Below are positions 1-11,410 of a stretch of DNA of 64,000 nt, one piece after another. Positions within the stretch are counted from its first letter, which is position 1; each line of letters opens with the position of its first letter. Below the pieces are notes generated by a model. The model ran no database searches. It saw only the letters and a program-made list of their open reading frames with translations, and had not been told where the DNA came from. Source of the DNA: Brachypodium distachyon (Eukaryota; Streptophyta; Magnoliopsida; Poales; Poaceae); NCBI RefSeq assembly GCF_000005505.3, contig NC_016133.3, positions 5,518,001 to 5,582,000 on the forward strand, given 5' to 3'. The position numbers were made by a program, and so were the translations under genes.

Positions 1-747
1 CATACAGAGTTAGTTTAAAGACACGAGCCATGTTGGACGTGTTATTTTAGAGGTTTTTTAGGGTACCTTTTGATACTACCGGAACAAAGGAGTAGTAGAA
101 CGTCGTTTTGCCTAGGGTATTTAACTTTTTACGTGCAACTTTTTTTTCATGGGCCTAACCGGATGAGGCCCATGATGCCCAAACTACCGATCAGCAGGGA
201 AGATAGATTTATCGACTCTCCAAACGCCGTTCCCATCGTGAAAACAACGCAGCGCCGCCCCATCCTGTGCCATCACCGGCCCCTTGGCGATGCACCGTAG
301 ACCTCTCCCTTTGTTAGGCTGCCGCCGATCTCTTCGTCGTCATGCTCGCAGCCATGCACGCCCGCCTGGAGCCCTGCCATTTGCATGGTATACCACATCC
401 GCCTGCGGCTGATAGCTCCAAAGCATTAGGCCGGCGGCACAATCTCTGCCCCCAGGACGCCGACACGTTCCTCCCCCGACGCCTTATGTCGCTCCTTCCC
501 CGGGATTAGGCCGGCCGACTCAGTTTCTCATTTGGGGGAGCTCGAGCGGATGAGGAACAACTTGAGTTGTTCCGTGTTTCGATCAACGAGAGGATGAGGA
601 AAACTACTCGCTCGGTCAGATGGGCCTGGGCCGACATTTTTCTGCGGGAGTTTTTTTTCGTGTTGTGCAGGAGTTTTCCTGGGACTACCAATTCTGCCCT
701 TCGTCGAACTACTACTCCGTTTTGATACTCCTGTTTTTACCAACAGT
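1..747. other. Intergenic, nothing recognised
   Basis: No open frame here resembles a known protein and no transposon ends could be paired. The short open frames look like chance. Confidence 0.4.
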
Positions 748-966
748 ATAAATTAAGGGTGTGGCTATTTCTAAGTCGCCCGTTTTTTAAGAAATAAGCC
801 TTAAATATCAGTCAACGTTTTAAATTCGTTGGATTAAGATCTGAGGGTCATCCTCATTCTCTCATCTCTCACTTTCTATCGTTGGATTAAAATCTGATGG
901 CTAACATATCGATTGATCTCTATCTAAAAAACTGGCGACTTGTCAATAGCAAAAGCAATAAATTAA
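748..966. mobile_element. Mutator-type MITE, 201 bp, with 9-bp TSD
   Basis: The element is 757-957. It is flanked by the identical 9-bp direct repeat ATAAATTAA at 748-756 and 958-966. Its ends are imperfect inverted repeats: GGCTATTTCTAAGTCGCC at the left, and TTGCTATTGACAAGTCGCC on the complement of the right end. Nine-base target duplications with no coding content fit a non-autonomous Mutator-like element. It lies upstream of the first ACD6-like gene. Confidence 0.7.
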
Positions 967-1585
967 TATGGGCATTTGGATCTAATAAAATAGACGTCTC
1001 ACAGTGACTTAAAGGTACCGTAAAAGATCTCATTATTTTATCGTTGACTCTAGATGACGTGAAGAGTTATTACTGACCCTACTATTTGGGATGCTCTTAA
1101 GATTCCTACGCATAACATTCATTCCACGTGAATAGACTTTCTAGATTTCTAAGGATTTTGTCCAAACTTACCTAATTTCTGAGTATTTTAGCATTACCTT
1201 ATGAAAATAAGCTAAGGAGTAGAGCGCTCATGGCACATTCTGATCATTTACATTTCTTATTCCCATGATTCAAAATCCTGTAAACCGTCTTCGCAAAAAA
1301 GAAAAAAGAAACTGTAAACCCAATACCAATACGCAGAGAACGATCTCATTGTGTTCTCTGTGGAAGCAAAGCTTTGCTGGCGGAAGCGGAATCCTATTCC
1401 CTGACAGGCGTTACGTACTGATTCGCACAGGCTAGCTCACCGTCAGCTTTACGAAGACAAGACGTCCTTTACGTGAAGTTTGAGGAAGAATCGTTTTTCC
1501 ATGAGCCCGGATTGGTTCACGCGGTCTTTGTTTATACCTTGAGTGACTGAGTCAGCCAATTCGCCAAGCACCGCACGAGCAGCTC
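967..1585. other. Upstream region of ACD6-like gene 1
   Basis: No gene is seen. Roughly 1360-1560 reappears, inverted, upstream of the second ACD6-like gene (about 36800-36990), so it is duplicated promoter DNA. It contains a shared block around the sequence CCTATTCCCTGACAGG. Confidence 0.5.
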
Positions 1586-1592
1586 TATAAAT
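1586..1592 (+). promoter_or_regulatory. TATA box of ACD6-like gene 1
   Basis: TATAAAT lies 92 bp upstream of the ATG at 1684, a normal distance for a plant promoter with a leader of about 65 nt. The matching position of the second copy has lost this box. Confidence 0.6.
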
Positions 1593-1683
1593 TCTACTAT
1601 TCCAGAACCACCATGCAGCACGCACACACGCATTACATACGTGCAACGACGGTGCGAGAGCTAGCTAGCTAGTAGGATCAGCC

Positions 1684-3852
1684 ATGAGTGCCACCACTAC
1701 ACCCCACCAAGAAGAGCTCCAGAAAACACAAATGCAGAGCAAGCGAGATGTGGGCTTCGAGCCTCGTCCCGAGCTGCTCATGGCCGCCCGGCGCGGCGAT
1801 TGGCAGCAGCTAGAGCGTCTCCTTGCCACGCCTCAGCCGGTGCGCGACGTCGTCGTGGACATCGAGATCGAGGAAGATGTATTGACCTCTGGCGAGGCGG
1901 TCACCATGGCTGGGGACTCCGTCCTCCATGTGGTAGCCTCGAGTGGAGACGGCGAGGAGATCCTGAAGAGCGCGACGGCGATCCACGGCAAGTCCAGCCA
2001 CCTCCTCTTCGCCAGGAACAAGAAAGGCGATACTCCATTGCACTGCGCCGCCCGGGCAGGACGGGGTAGAATGGTCACCCATCTCCTGGCTCTTGCAACT
2101 CCTGCAAGAGCCGAGAATGGCCACAACGACGGCGGCAAGAAGGTGAAGGAGTTCCTCAGGATGCAAAACAAGCGGGGAGAGACGGCGCTGCATGAAGCGG
2201 TCCGTTTGGGTGACAAGGACATGGTTGACCGGCTGATGGCCGAGGACCCGGAGCTAGCTCGCGTGCCCCCGGCCGATGGCGCCTCGCCGTTGTATTTGGC
2301 CGTCTCGCTGGGTCACGACGACATTGCACGGCAGCTGCACGAGAAGGACAATGCCCTCTCCTTCTGTGGACCGGACGGGCGAACTGCCTTACATGCCGCT
2401 GTTCTTAAGAGCAAAGGCGAGTGCAGTGGTTACTAGTTTCAGATTGAAAGGCCAAGTTCTTTTTGTTTTCTACCCTTTTTGTTTTGAGTGAACTTTTTTT
2501 GGGTTTACAATTTTTCCACGTTACCGAAACTTCAACATGAAGTTGACTTGACTTGAACCCTGTTTAACATTGACTGCAGAGACGACCAAAATGCTATTGG
2601 AATGGAACAAGGATCTCATCAAGCAAGCAGAGCGATCCACCGGAAGCACGGCTCTTCACTTCGCCGCGTCCTCGGAAAGGGCCGCCGGGCCGATCATCAG
2701 CTTGCTGCTGGCTGCCGGCCCATCCTTGGCGTATCAGCCAGACAACAATGGGTCGTTCCCAATACATGTAGCCGCGATCGCAGACAGAGGCAACGCGCTC
2801 TACACCTTGCTCCACGGCTGCCATGACTGCGCGGAGCTGCGCGATGCCAAGGGCGGGACCTTCCTCCATGTCGCCGTCGTTGAAGAGAGCTCGTGGGGTG
2901 TCATTGAAGCTTTGAATGACGATGTATCCTTCATCGGGAACATGCAGGACAACGATGGCAACACCGCGCTGCACCTCGCGGTGCAGGTCGGTAACCAATA
3001 TATCTGCAATAAACTGATGGTTAATCGGTTGGTCAAGCTCAATCTGACAAATAACAAGGGGCAAACACCGCTTGACCTTTCATGGGACATGCTACCGATT
3101 TATTACGGATCAGTAAGCAATCAATTGTTCTTTCTGAAATGCACGCCCCAAATTTTTTGTTGCAGCATGAAAGAGCTGGGATACATGATAGGCTACGAGA
3201 TGTCGGTGCTACATTTGGTACTTGCAGGCGGGATTCCGTCGACAAAAGGATGCGCCTAAACGAAAAGGAAGAAGCGCAGAAGATCACTGAAGCCGCGCAG
3301 ACCGTCGGGCTCGGCTCCGCTCTGATTGCAACGGTGGCGTTCGCCGCGGCCTTTACCCTGCCCGGGGGCTACCGTGCCGATGACCATGAGAATGGTGGCT
3401 CTCCGACGCTCGCTGGGCACTACGCCTTTGACGCGTTCATTATCGCCGACACACTCGCCTTCGTCCTCTCAATCCTATCAATCGGATTTCTGATATCCGC
3501 GGGGGTCGTCCCAATGAACTTACGCCCCCGCCTCTTCTCCCTCACTTGCGCCAAAATACTCATGGTCAGCTCCGCAAGAAGCCTATGCGCTGCCTTTGCG
3601 TTTGGGCTGTACGTGGAGCTAGCTCCTGTTGCGCGCACGACGGCCATCGCGTCTTGTGCGATCACAGCTCTCGCGTTTCTCGATACCGCTTGGTCCATTA
3701 TGAGAATTATCCCCACTGTGATGGTGCTAGTGGGACGCGGAGTTCGTTTGTGGTCCTGGACGGGACTTGTGATTCTAACGGAATTGCTCTGGCCATTCTG
3801 GTCCTACATTGTGATCGCCGGCCTGTGTTTCAGGATCAAGAGAGTTCATTGA
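1684..3852 (+). CDS. ACD6-like ankyrin-repeat/PGG membrane protein, copy 1
   Basis: Three exons, 1684-2416, 2580-3112 and 3166-3852, join in frame to a 650-residue protein. Residues from about 30 to 420 are ankyrin repeats, with motifs such as DTPLHCAARAG, GETALHEAVRLG and GNTALHLAVQVG. From about 460 onward comes a PGG domain (KITEAAQTVG..., then FTLPGGYRADD) followed by about four hydrophobic membrane segments. This is the architecture of ACCELERATED CELL DEATH 6-like proteins, which in Arabidopsis sit in membranes and control defence and cell death. The function here is inferred from the family. Intron 1 starts with GC rather than GT (AAAG|GCGAGT); copy 2 has GT at the same place. Intron 2 is only 53 bp. 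The gene is a homolog of the inverted copy at 26512-36618 and of the fragment at 52508-52930. Confidence 0.85.
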
Positions 3853-4560
3853 GTTGAAATGAAATTATTTATATGTTGTTAATTTCTTACGTACCAAATA
3901 GGTTGGTCTCTATTTCTTCAGTGGTAGGCATTGTACTCTTCATCCACAAGTCCATGTGGTACTTCGTCAACCTCAAGACCTGTGGGATCAATCTCTCATA
4001 GGGGTAAGATGTGCGTGCATGTGGGTGTGCACGGTTCGTAGGGGCGAGTATACTTCCATGTTTGTGAGCATTTGTAATGTGTTCCTAATTAAAGATAAAA
4101 AAAGATCGGCGTCCAATTTGCTAGGAAAGCATGAGGCTGTGATTTCACACAGAGTAAAAGGGAGTTCGAGTCTTCAAGGAGGATGTGGTGCAAGGTAGAA
4201 TTAATGGGGAGTTCGAATCTTCGAGAGGCTGCAACGATAGTTTGATGATATATACTTAGATGTCCTCCAGGTCCGCGTGTTCTCAATGCACACCACAGAT
4301 TCTCCAAGGACACCGTTGTGTGTTCTTCAATCCAACATAGATGGTCCTCCACAGCACGAAACGGTGCACGTGGTGGGTTTTGCTCGGCAGCCATGGCGTG
4401 ATGTCACTGCCAAGACGGCAACGATTGAGCCACCTCCATGGTCAGGAGATCGAGGTGATGCTCGTCTTCCTCGCAACATAACTCGAACTGATGGCGGCGG
4501 CGATCTTCGGGATAGGTCCCCAACCGAAAGCCGAGATACGTGGTGGATGGTGTCTGATGA
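3853..4560. other. 3' flank of ACD6-like gene 1, nothing recognised
   Basis: No coding sequence or transposon ends were recognised. The short open frames here do not resemble known proteins. Confidence 0.35.
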
Positions 4561-4579
4561 GAGGAAGAGGACCACGGGT

Positions 4580-5720
4580 CCATGAACCACAGGAGGATAC
4601 AAGCCGAACCATTGTTCGTCCTTGATATGGTACTGTCCCCGACTTTTTCAAGCACTACTGGTTCACTCGCCAACATAGTAGTCAAAACATGCTATCTGAA
4701 AGACTGAAATGGCAGGCGACAACTATTCAAAGTAATTTATTTATTTTTAAAGGTAAGATCCCGAATTTATTCATTACTAGGAGCACAAATTACAAGCACA
4801 CCCACAACAGATTTCGAAATACAAACAAGTCATTGGACTTTGCAGAACGGACCCTCAAAGGAGAAGAAACGCAATTGGGTCCTTGACCCCCAATCGGCGC
4901 TCTCCTCACCGTCGCCGGGGACGACACAACTTGGGACGACAAAGCCGTCGCAGCTGGTTGCTGCGACCACCAACCAGGAGAAGAGCTGCCTCCAAATCAG
5001 CACTCTGGCCAGGAAGAAAAGATTCGGTCGCCCTTCGACGAGAAGATGCAGAGGAACGGCGGGAGCCGACGGCCGATTGCAGGCGCCGAAGCTCCTCCAC
5101 GATATCCCCTGCTGAAGAGCTCGACCACAAGAGGAAATCTTCACCCCGCTTCCATCCTCTCGCCGGAGAGCCACCACCACGATGACTCTAACCTCAAGAG
5201 GAGGAACTGAGGACTCCCTGCAAAGAAAAGACAGCGAGATTATTTGGGAGGTTGTCGTCGTCCATCTCCATAGCAGCCGATCTCCATAGCAGCCGACCTT
5301 CGGCCACCACAGGGACGTCCACCACCCAACGCCGACCGCTACTCGCATGCGGCCCCAAACTACCTCCTAAAGTCATAGCGCCAGGCATTAAGCCAAACAT
5401 CCAGAGGGAAACCTAACTCGTATTGAAAGTTCTCCAACTTCCAACCTGAGTCAGGAGGAGATATGTGGGGTCAAATTGATTCTTCACCTTGCTTCAACTA
5501 CTAGTCAAGGATCAGCAATAAACTGGTAGATTTTCAGGCATCAATGGCAGTACCCACACACCACACTAGAAACAGCATGAATCTAAGTAAATTTCAAATT
5601 TTAATCTTGCAAACAGAGACCTCAAGAAGAACAAGACATACTTCATATAAACTTTACAGTAGAATCCATCGGAATTGTTTTGGCCATCAATTCAAGTCAG
5701 GAAACATGATAAACAACAGA
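4580..5720. repeat. Duplicated spacer block, copy 1
   Basis: Two stretches of this spacer (about 4583-4732 and 5430-5650) are closely similar, in the same orientation, to about 37190-37345 and 37350-37590. Shared markers include CCGAACCATTGTTCGTCC and CTGGTAGATTTTCAGGC. Copy 1 has an extra 688 bp (4733-5420) that copy 2 lacks. Confidence 0.75.
4724..5429. mobile_element. Insertion of about 690 bp in the spacer, absent from the duplicate
   Basis: The insert at about 4733-5420 has no counterpart in copy 2 of the spacer. It is flanked by 9-bp near-identical repeats, TATTCAAAG (4724-4732) and TATTGAAAG (5421-5429). The inner left edge is A/T-rich (TTTATTTATTTTTAAAGG), which could be the 3' tail of a minus-strand retroelement. 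The body is GC-rich and I recognise no protein domain in it. Retroposed fragment is the best guess; family unknown. Confidence 0.5.
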
Positions 5721-5744
5721 AGAAGACTTGAACACAAGCACACA

Positions 5745-6528
5745 ACTTAAACACAAACATACTTCATTTATTCCGATAAGGTTGCAAAGATTACAGTCCT
5801 CAACAATCTGCCGGTAAAATCGGGGATCTGTCGCGAAAAAACAACCATGCAAGGCTGTCATCGCAAGGCTCTAGTATGCGCCTTGCGACAGCCAGATCCC
5901 CATGAACACCAGGCATCCCAAAGGGGAACTGCAAGAAAAAAGCAACCCTACATGACTCCACACACACAGACACTAACAGAGAAACAACACACAGGACTCC
6001 CACAAACCCAAACTCAATAACCATACCCACTAGATAAGTCGGCAGACCCTACGGGCATCAGCAATCCTGGACACCAGCATCCAACTGCAGGCGATGCCAG
6101 CAGTCGGTGTCGTGGAGCTTCAGAACAGCCATTGGCGCCTGCGACTTCGTAACCAGGAAAGCTTTGAAAAATGACACTGGACACTAGAGCAACCTAAAAA
6201 ACCAGTAAGGTGTGGCTATAATGGCAAGGAACGGTGCCTGGATGGAGGGGCAGGATGCCAGTGATGGCAACCAGATGCTCAAAAAACAGATTACCTCCTG
6301 AGGGGTTATCTGTGAAAAAACGAGCATTTGGCTAAATGCGCCCTCCAAAAAATGACCGGACCTCGAACAAAGTTCGAAAGCCCACCACGGCCCTTGCACG
6401 AGCCAAAAAACTGGCTAATACGGGATTGACGGTTGCGCTACTGCTGCTAAGGACGTGTATCTGCATATGGAGGCGGCTGACCCGTTCAGTGTACACGAGC
6501 CCAGCCAGCAATGAAGCATCTTGTCTCG
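5745..6528 (-). promoter_or_regulatory. EBF1 3' UTR with AATAAA and seven U6 runs
   Basis: The region directly follows the EBF1 stop codon on the minus strand. A polyadenylation signal AATAAA lies at 5772-5767, which gives a 3' UTR of about 780 nt. On the transcript strand, runs of at least six U are at 5836, 5936, 6196, 6281, 6315, 6347 and 6405 (plus-strand A6 positions). In Arabidopsis, poly-U motifs in the EBF1/EBF2 3' UTRs are known to mediate EIN2-dependent translational repression. That this UTR does the same is inference. The whole region is duplicated at 42180-42985. Confidence 0.6.
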
Positions 6529-8625
6529 CTAAGCAAGAATGTCGCACCACCAGAGCTGCTTCTCCAGAGATGCAATGTTGTGGTTGCCAATCATGTTGCA
6601 GAACTGAATATTGAGGCCCTCCAACTTCCCCATGTTGCCCAAGAACGGCACACTCCTCTGAGTGACATTTGAGCAGCCAAACAGTGACAGGACACGAAGC
6701 TTGAAGTTACTTGTGGACGCCAGGCTTGCAACACCAGAGTCGCTAACCATGCAGTTAGAAAGATCAAGCTCCGCAAGCTCAGTGCAGTTCTCAGAAATGG
6801 AGAAGAGGCTTGCATCTGTTATCTTGCTGCAACCCTCGAGGCTAACTTGCTTAACAGATTTTCCATGCACCTTCACCAGGGAAGAAACAGCTAGATCTGT
6901 GATGTTCTTGCAACCACTCAAGTCAACCTTGACAAAAGCACCCTCAGAAGATCCAATCAAAGGAAGAAGCCCATTGTCAGTGATCTCACCAAGACCACTC
7001 AGGTCGACTTGCTCCAACTGGGGGCAAATCATCCCCACCACAGCCAAGCTTGCATCAGTAAAACCCGGACAATCCTTGATGGTCAAGAAACGAAGTGATT
7101 TGCAGACAGGAAGCTGTGCAGGAGCAGAGCAGATATCCTTGACACCCAAGCATTTCACCAAAGAGAGAGTCCTGAACTTCTGGCTGCAGTTAATAAGGCA
7201 AGCAAGAACACCAACAAGAGTAACCCTGTTGCATTCTTCAAGCTGCAGGTTTTCCAACAACTTTGCTGATTCTGCAAAAGCCTTAAGACCAGCGTCTGAT
7301 ACATGTCCACTCTTCTTGAGGCAAAGCTGTTTCAAGCTTGAGCAGAACTTGGCAATAGAAGCAAGCGCAAGATCGGTGATCCCAGGGCAAGAGTTAACAC
7401 TGATGCACCTCAATTTCTGCAGGCCGGATGCATTGGCCATCACCCAGAATCCCCTCTCTCCAACAGCAGCAAGGCGGGCAAGTGTAAGATCTGTGACAGA
7501 CTTCCCATAGTACCCAATCACGGCAAGCGAAGCATCAGTGATGTTCAAGCCCTGGAGACGGATCTTGGCCAGGGAGGCGGAAGCCGAGCACACAAGGCTA
7601 GAGATGCCCTGGTCACCCACACGCGCACAGTTCTTGATGCTCACAGCCTGCAGCTTCGAGCAGCACCGGCCAATCGCCCTCAGGCCCTCGTTGGCAACAC
7701 CAGAGCACGCCTCAATGGTCAGAGACACCAAGTTCGGGCACCCCTGAGCAACAGCAGTAAGGCCCTTGTCTGTGATGAGCGGGCAAGAAGTGATATCCAG
7801 ACGCTCCAGCAAGGGGCACCCGGCTGCGATCTCGGCAAGCGCAGAATCGGTCACAAGCGGCACATCCCACAGGGCGAGCGAGCAGAGGTTCGGGCTGCCA
7901 CGGGCAACAGCCAAGAGGCCCTGGTCCGTGACGCCACGAGTCGGGTGGCTCCCACGGACGGCGAGCTTCTCCAGCCCGCCGCGGGATCCGGCAACGACAG
8001 CCATGGCGGCGAGGCGCACATCGGTGGCCTCCTTACCCTCGAGGACCCTCTCGACGCAGGGATCCACGGGGGAATCGTCGGTGTCCTCCTCCATGACGAA
8101 CTCCTCGTTGAGATCAGGAAGGGACGGGGGAGCGGCCGCCGTGGCCTGGCCGAGCTCAGAGGCCCGGATGCTGGCGAGGAGCGCAAGCCAGCGGCGGGAG
8201 ACGCAGGCGGAGTCGGCGCGCTCGCGGCCGCCGGGTAGGCGGCGCAGGACCTCGAAGAGGCACTCGTCCGGGAGCGCGTCGAGGGACGGCTGCGGGGGCT
8301 GCCTCTGCTGCTTCTTGCTGGCCCTCACGCACTCCGCCGCCGCCGCGGCGACCGCCGACGCGGCCACGAAAGACCGCTTCCGCTGCTGCCGCTGCACAAC
8401 CACCACCCCTCCGCCGCCGCGGCAGAACATCCCGGCCAGCTCCGCCGGGACAGAGACGAGGCACCCACCATCTGAACACCCAATCGAAGAACACATCATC
8501 AGCCACACGCAAAAAACAAAACTTTGCTTCGAGGAAACCCAACAATAACAAGCAAAGAAACCGCCAACAGAAAAAAGAGATATATCTCTCTATCTCTTAC
8601 CTCCGTATGCGTGGAAGGCAGGCAT
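6529..8625 (-). CDS. EBF1: EIN3-binding F-box protein (EBF1/EBF2-type), SCF substrate receptor
   Basis: Exon 1 is 8625-8601 (25 nt) and exon 2 is 8471-6529, giving 655 residues. I chose the ATG at 8625 because it opens a short first exon ending CGGAG|GTAAGA that splices in frame to TTCAG|ATGGTGGG. The result starts MPAFHAYGDGG, like the short first exon of Arabidopsis EBF1. A plain reading from the ATG codons at 8499-8494 would translate intron sequence. Residues about 71-110 are the F-box (LPDECLFEVLRRLPGG). From about 150 to the end run LRRs of the GxTDxxLxxIAxxCPxLxxLDIxxC type, and the last residues are CDILA; Arabidopsis EBF1 ends CDILS. Family role: SCF-EBF ubiquitinates EIN3/EIL transcription factors and so restrains ethylene responses. 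The gene appears intact. Confidence 0.93.
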
Positions 8626-8741
8626 GCTGAATCGCCCAAGAACAAAGAGATCCCTCCCAAGAAGAAGAACAAGAGCAGAGTCAAGAACAAATCCACCGCC
8701 GCCGCCGCAGGATCTGAACTACCGGAGGAGGCCTTAAGCAT
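8602..8741 (-). other. EBF1 leader with an upstream ORF overlapping the main start
   Basis: An ATG at 8741, 116 nt before the proposed EBF1 start, opens a different frame (MLKASSGSSDP...). This frame runs through exon 1, crosses the splice junction and ends at a TGA inside the EBF1 coding exon (within the codons for Glu-Cys-Val before the KKQQRQ stretch). If the leader is transcribed this far, the uORF overlaps the main start out of frame. The transcription start was not determined. Confidence 0.4.
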
Positions 8742-10327
8742 TTACAGGCGACCACCACCGGAGCAGGTGATCGTTAACGGAAAGCCGAACCCTATCGCCG
8801 CCGCGACAGGGAAAAAAGGGAACGACGACTAGACGAAGAAGAGAAACCACCAAACAAACCTCTCTGCTGCGAGAAGATGGGGGAAGAGGAAAGTGGGGGG
8901 CATAGGAATAGGAGAAGAATCGGAGAGAGAGAAGGCGTGGAGGAATTTAATAATCTGAGAGAGACAGGCTGCTGCTCTTGGGGCTCCCCAAGGGGCAACT
9001 TGCGCTGGCTGGATGCACTGAACCTCTTTTCTGGGGTGGGGTTTGCGTTGGAGCTCGTTCGTGGTACTCACTGTCCCCGCCCCGCTGCATACATTGCACA
9101 TGCAAGCGTCTTGGTGTCCGGGAGCATGATATCTCGGGAGGAACTATTCTTCCCTAGCTTCTTTTCCATTTCAATTTTGGTGGAAGAAAGCTTTTTTTTC
9201 ATTTTCTTTTGACAGGTTATTTTCTTTTTTGAGAAAGATGGAAGGCTATTTTTTTTTTCTCATTGGGGTTGAAGAGTCAAGAGTGGATTTTGGTGGAAAA
9301 TCCGGTTCCACCCCTCAGGGTGTCGACACGTGGAAGGAGCCGATTGTGAGGACATTTTAGACAAACGACATATCTCGAGATATTTTTGCAATTCATGTTA
9401 GATTTAACAAAAATACGTTCGTTTTTTTAAAGCTACTTCTATTTTAAACATGAGGCATGTTAGGAAATGTTACTCCGTGCTGTTTGTATTCATGAGACCA
9501 TTACTTGCAAATTGCAACAGGTCACACTACCAAATTTTTTATATAATATGACTTATTGTTTTTCTATATGACGAGAAATGCACAAGAGAAGACTGTTTTC
9601 TCCCCCCATTATGTATTTAAAAAAGAATTATTATTTCGAGACATGTACACCAAATATGTTTACGTTTCCAAATCAAGTTCGCTATGGGAATTTCTCCAAT
9701 CCTTTTTAAAAAACTAATCCCTAATTGTTAAAAAAACCACTAAATATCACTAGCCACCCAAAAAACGTGGGAAGCCCACTGAAAACAGGAGCACCAAATC
9801 GCAAAAGCAAAGGGACTTTTCACATAAAAGACGACTGAATACATTGCCCGGAATAAACAGCAGCACGGCATGTGAAGAAGGATCTGTTTTTTTTCCCTTC
9901 ATTCTTTTTCATGAAAATTTAGTCTTCTCTTCTCCACCACACCAAGGAACAGCACAGCCTTGACCGGCTGTGTGCAGGGAACCTGGACCCAGAGCGAGTC
10001 ATGAGTTCCCTCCCCGCACCTACCGTATGGTATGGTATGGAGTAGAAAGAAAGAACCTTATAAAAATAAAAATAAGACAATAAGTGTCTAACTTTTGTTG
10101 AAGCGTACAAGTGAATTGGCTAGTTTTTTCTATCAGATCGATCTTGTTGAAGTGTATAAGTGAATTGGCTATCTCTTTATATCAGATCGGTCTTTTGGTA
10201 ACTTTCACTGGTGCGTGAAGCTTGACAATCATTTATTTGTTTTACTACAGTGCAGTAGCATAGTTTTAAACATAAAAGACATTCAAGACATGTCGATTCA
10301 TACGGTTGGTTCTTAACAAGTTAACAG
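8742..10327. other. EBF1 upstream/intergenic region
   Basis: Contains the presumed EBF1 leader and promoter (a purine/pyrimidine-rich stretch at about 8800-8960) and then AT-rich DNA. No further gene or paired transposon ends were seen. Confidence 0.35.
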
Positions 10328-10426
10328 TACTACTTCCTTCGTCGCAAAATAAGTGAGATGAGTTTGTATAGATTTTATACAAATCCACATCAAATTCACG
10401 TCACTTGTTTTAGGACGGAGGGAGTA
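10328..10426. mobile_element. Stowaway-like MITE
   Basis: The element is 10330-10424 with TA duplications on both sides. It has inverted ends of the CTACTTCCTTCG.../...CGGAGGGAG type and an internal hairpin (AAATAAGTGA... / ...TCACTTGTTTTA). Confidence 0.65.
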
Positions 10427-11410
10427 TATGATTTTTATTATGTATTTATTTATTTCATTTCAAGTAACTTCAAAATTCTCAGAAACAAAAGAAGTAGTCT
10501 GAGAGTCGTCAGATTCAGAAAAAGATTACATGTTTGTTGTTGGTTTGACTTTTTAACTTTTCAGTTTTGCCATCCTCCCCCGTGACCCATTTTATTCGAG
10601 AGCTAGCTGTTGGTGCCAACGGGAAACATGTAAAAAAATCCTTCCAGATCGACGGTGCAATGCGTGAACGTGGAAAGAAAAAGCGGGGTGGGGATATGAT
10701 CCGGGCTAATCCGGAACTTAATTAAAAACACCGAGGCGTACGTACGGCGTTTGGCCGCGCCGATCAAGTTGGGCAGGCACAGGATCGCCTCCCTCGTCGT
10801 CTTGCCCATACAATACGGTTTATCAGGACTCCCATTCCCACTGGCACCACTTGGCATTTGGTGGTGCAAATTCTTTAAGGCAACAGCTGCGTGCGATCTT
10901 CTCTAATCGCCAAGTTGATCTTCATCATTCGATTTGTTTATCTTGCTAATTAATGGCTTCCGTGATAAGCGATCGATGACGGGAAGGGGGATATGTTTTT
11001 GCATAGCAGCCGGCTGGCGTGGAAGACTCGCAACGAAATGAAGTGCACCTGGTCCGGAGCTTCGGGGGATCTCCAGATGGGCATATCGTTCCTGTGATCT
11101 AGGGAACGCTGCTCTGAACATGGGCCTCTGGCTGTTGCCGTCCCGGTGAGCTGCATGCCTGCACCGGGCGGATGACATGACATTAGGTGGATTCATAAGA
11201 GAGCCAAACGGAAAATCGGATTATCAGGGGTGAGTGTTGCGCGAGTGCTACTGTGTTTTCTCAAAAGAAAAATCGGATTTGTCTATATCCGCATGTATTT
11301 ATACGCTACTGCTTCGTTTGGATGTTGATAGGAGGAGTCTTGAAAATGAATTAGGCTCAATACCAAATCAGCCTTTGTATTGAATTGTTTGGTAGGAGTG
11401 TAGTTTTACC
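10427..11410. other. Intergenic, nothing recognised
   Basis: Mixed-composition DNA. Two minus-strand open frames of 88 and 97 codons are present but resemble no family I know and have no supporting splice or promoter context. Confidence 0.3.

Noticed and set aside
6662..7510. 282-codon plus-strand open frame over EBF1
   Set aside because: It lies antisense to the LRR region and is open only because of the codon pattern of the real gene; no domain or plausible start context.
7766..8548. 260-codon plus-strand open frame over the EBF1 5' end
   Set aside because: GC-rich antisense shadow of EBF1, serine/alanine/arginine-rich with no recognisable domain.
10603..11196. Minus-strand frames of 88-97 codons as possible genes
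   Set aside because: No similarity to known families, no TATA/start context and no splice partners; treated as intergenic.
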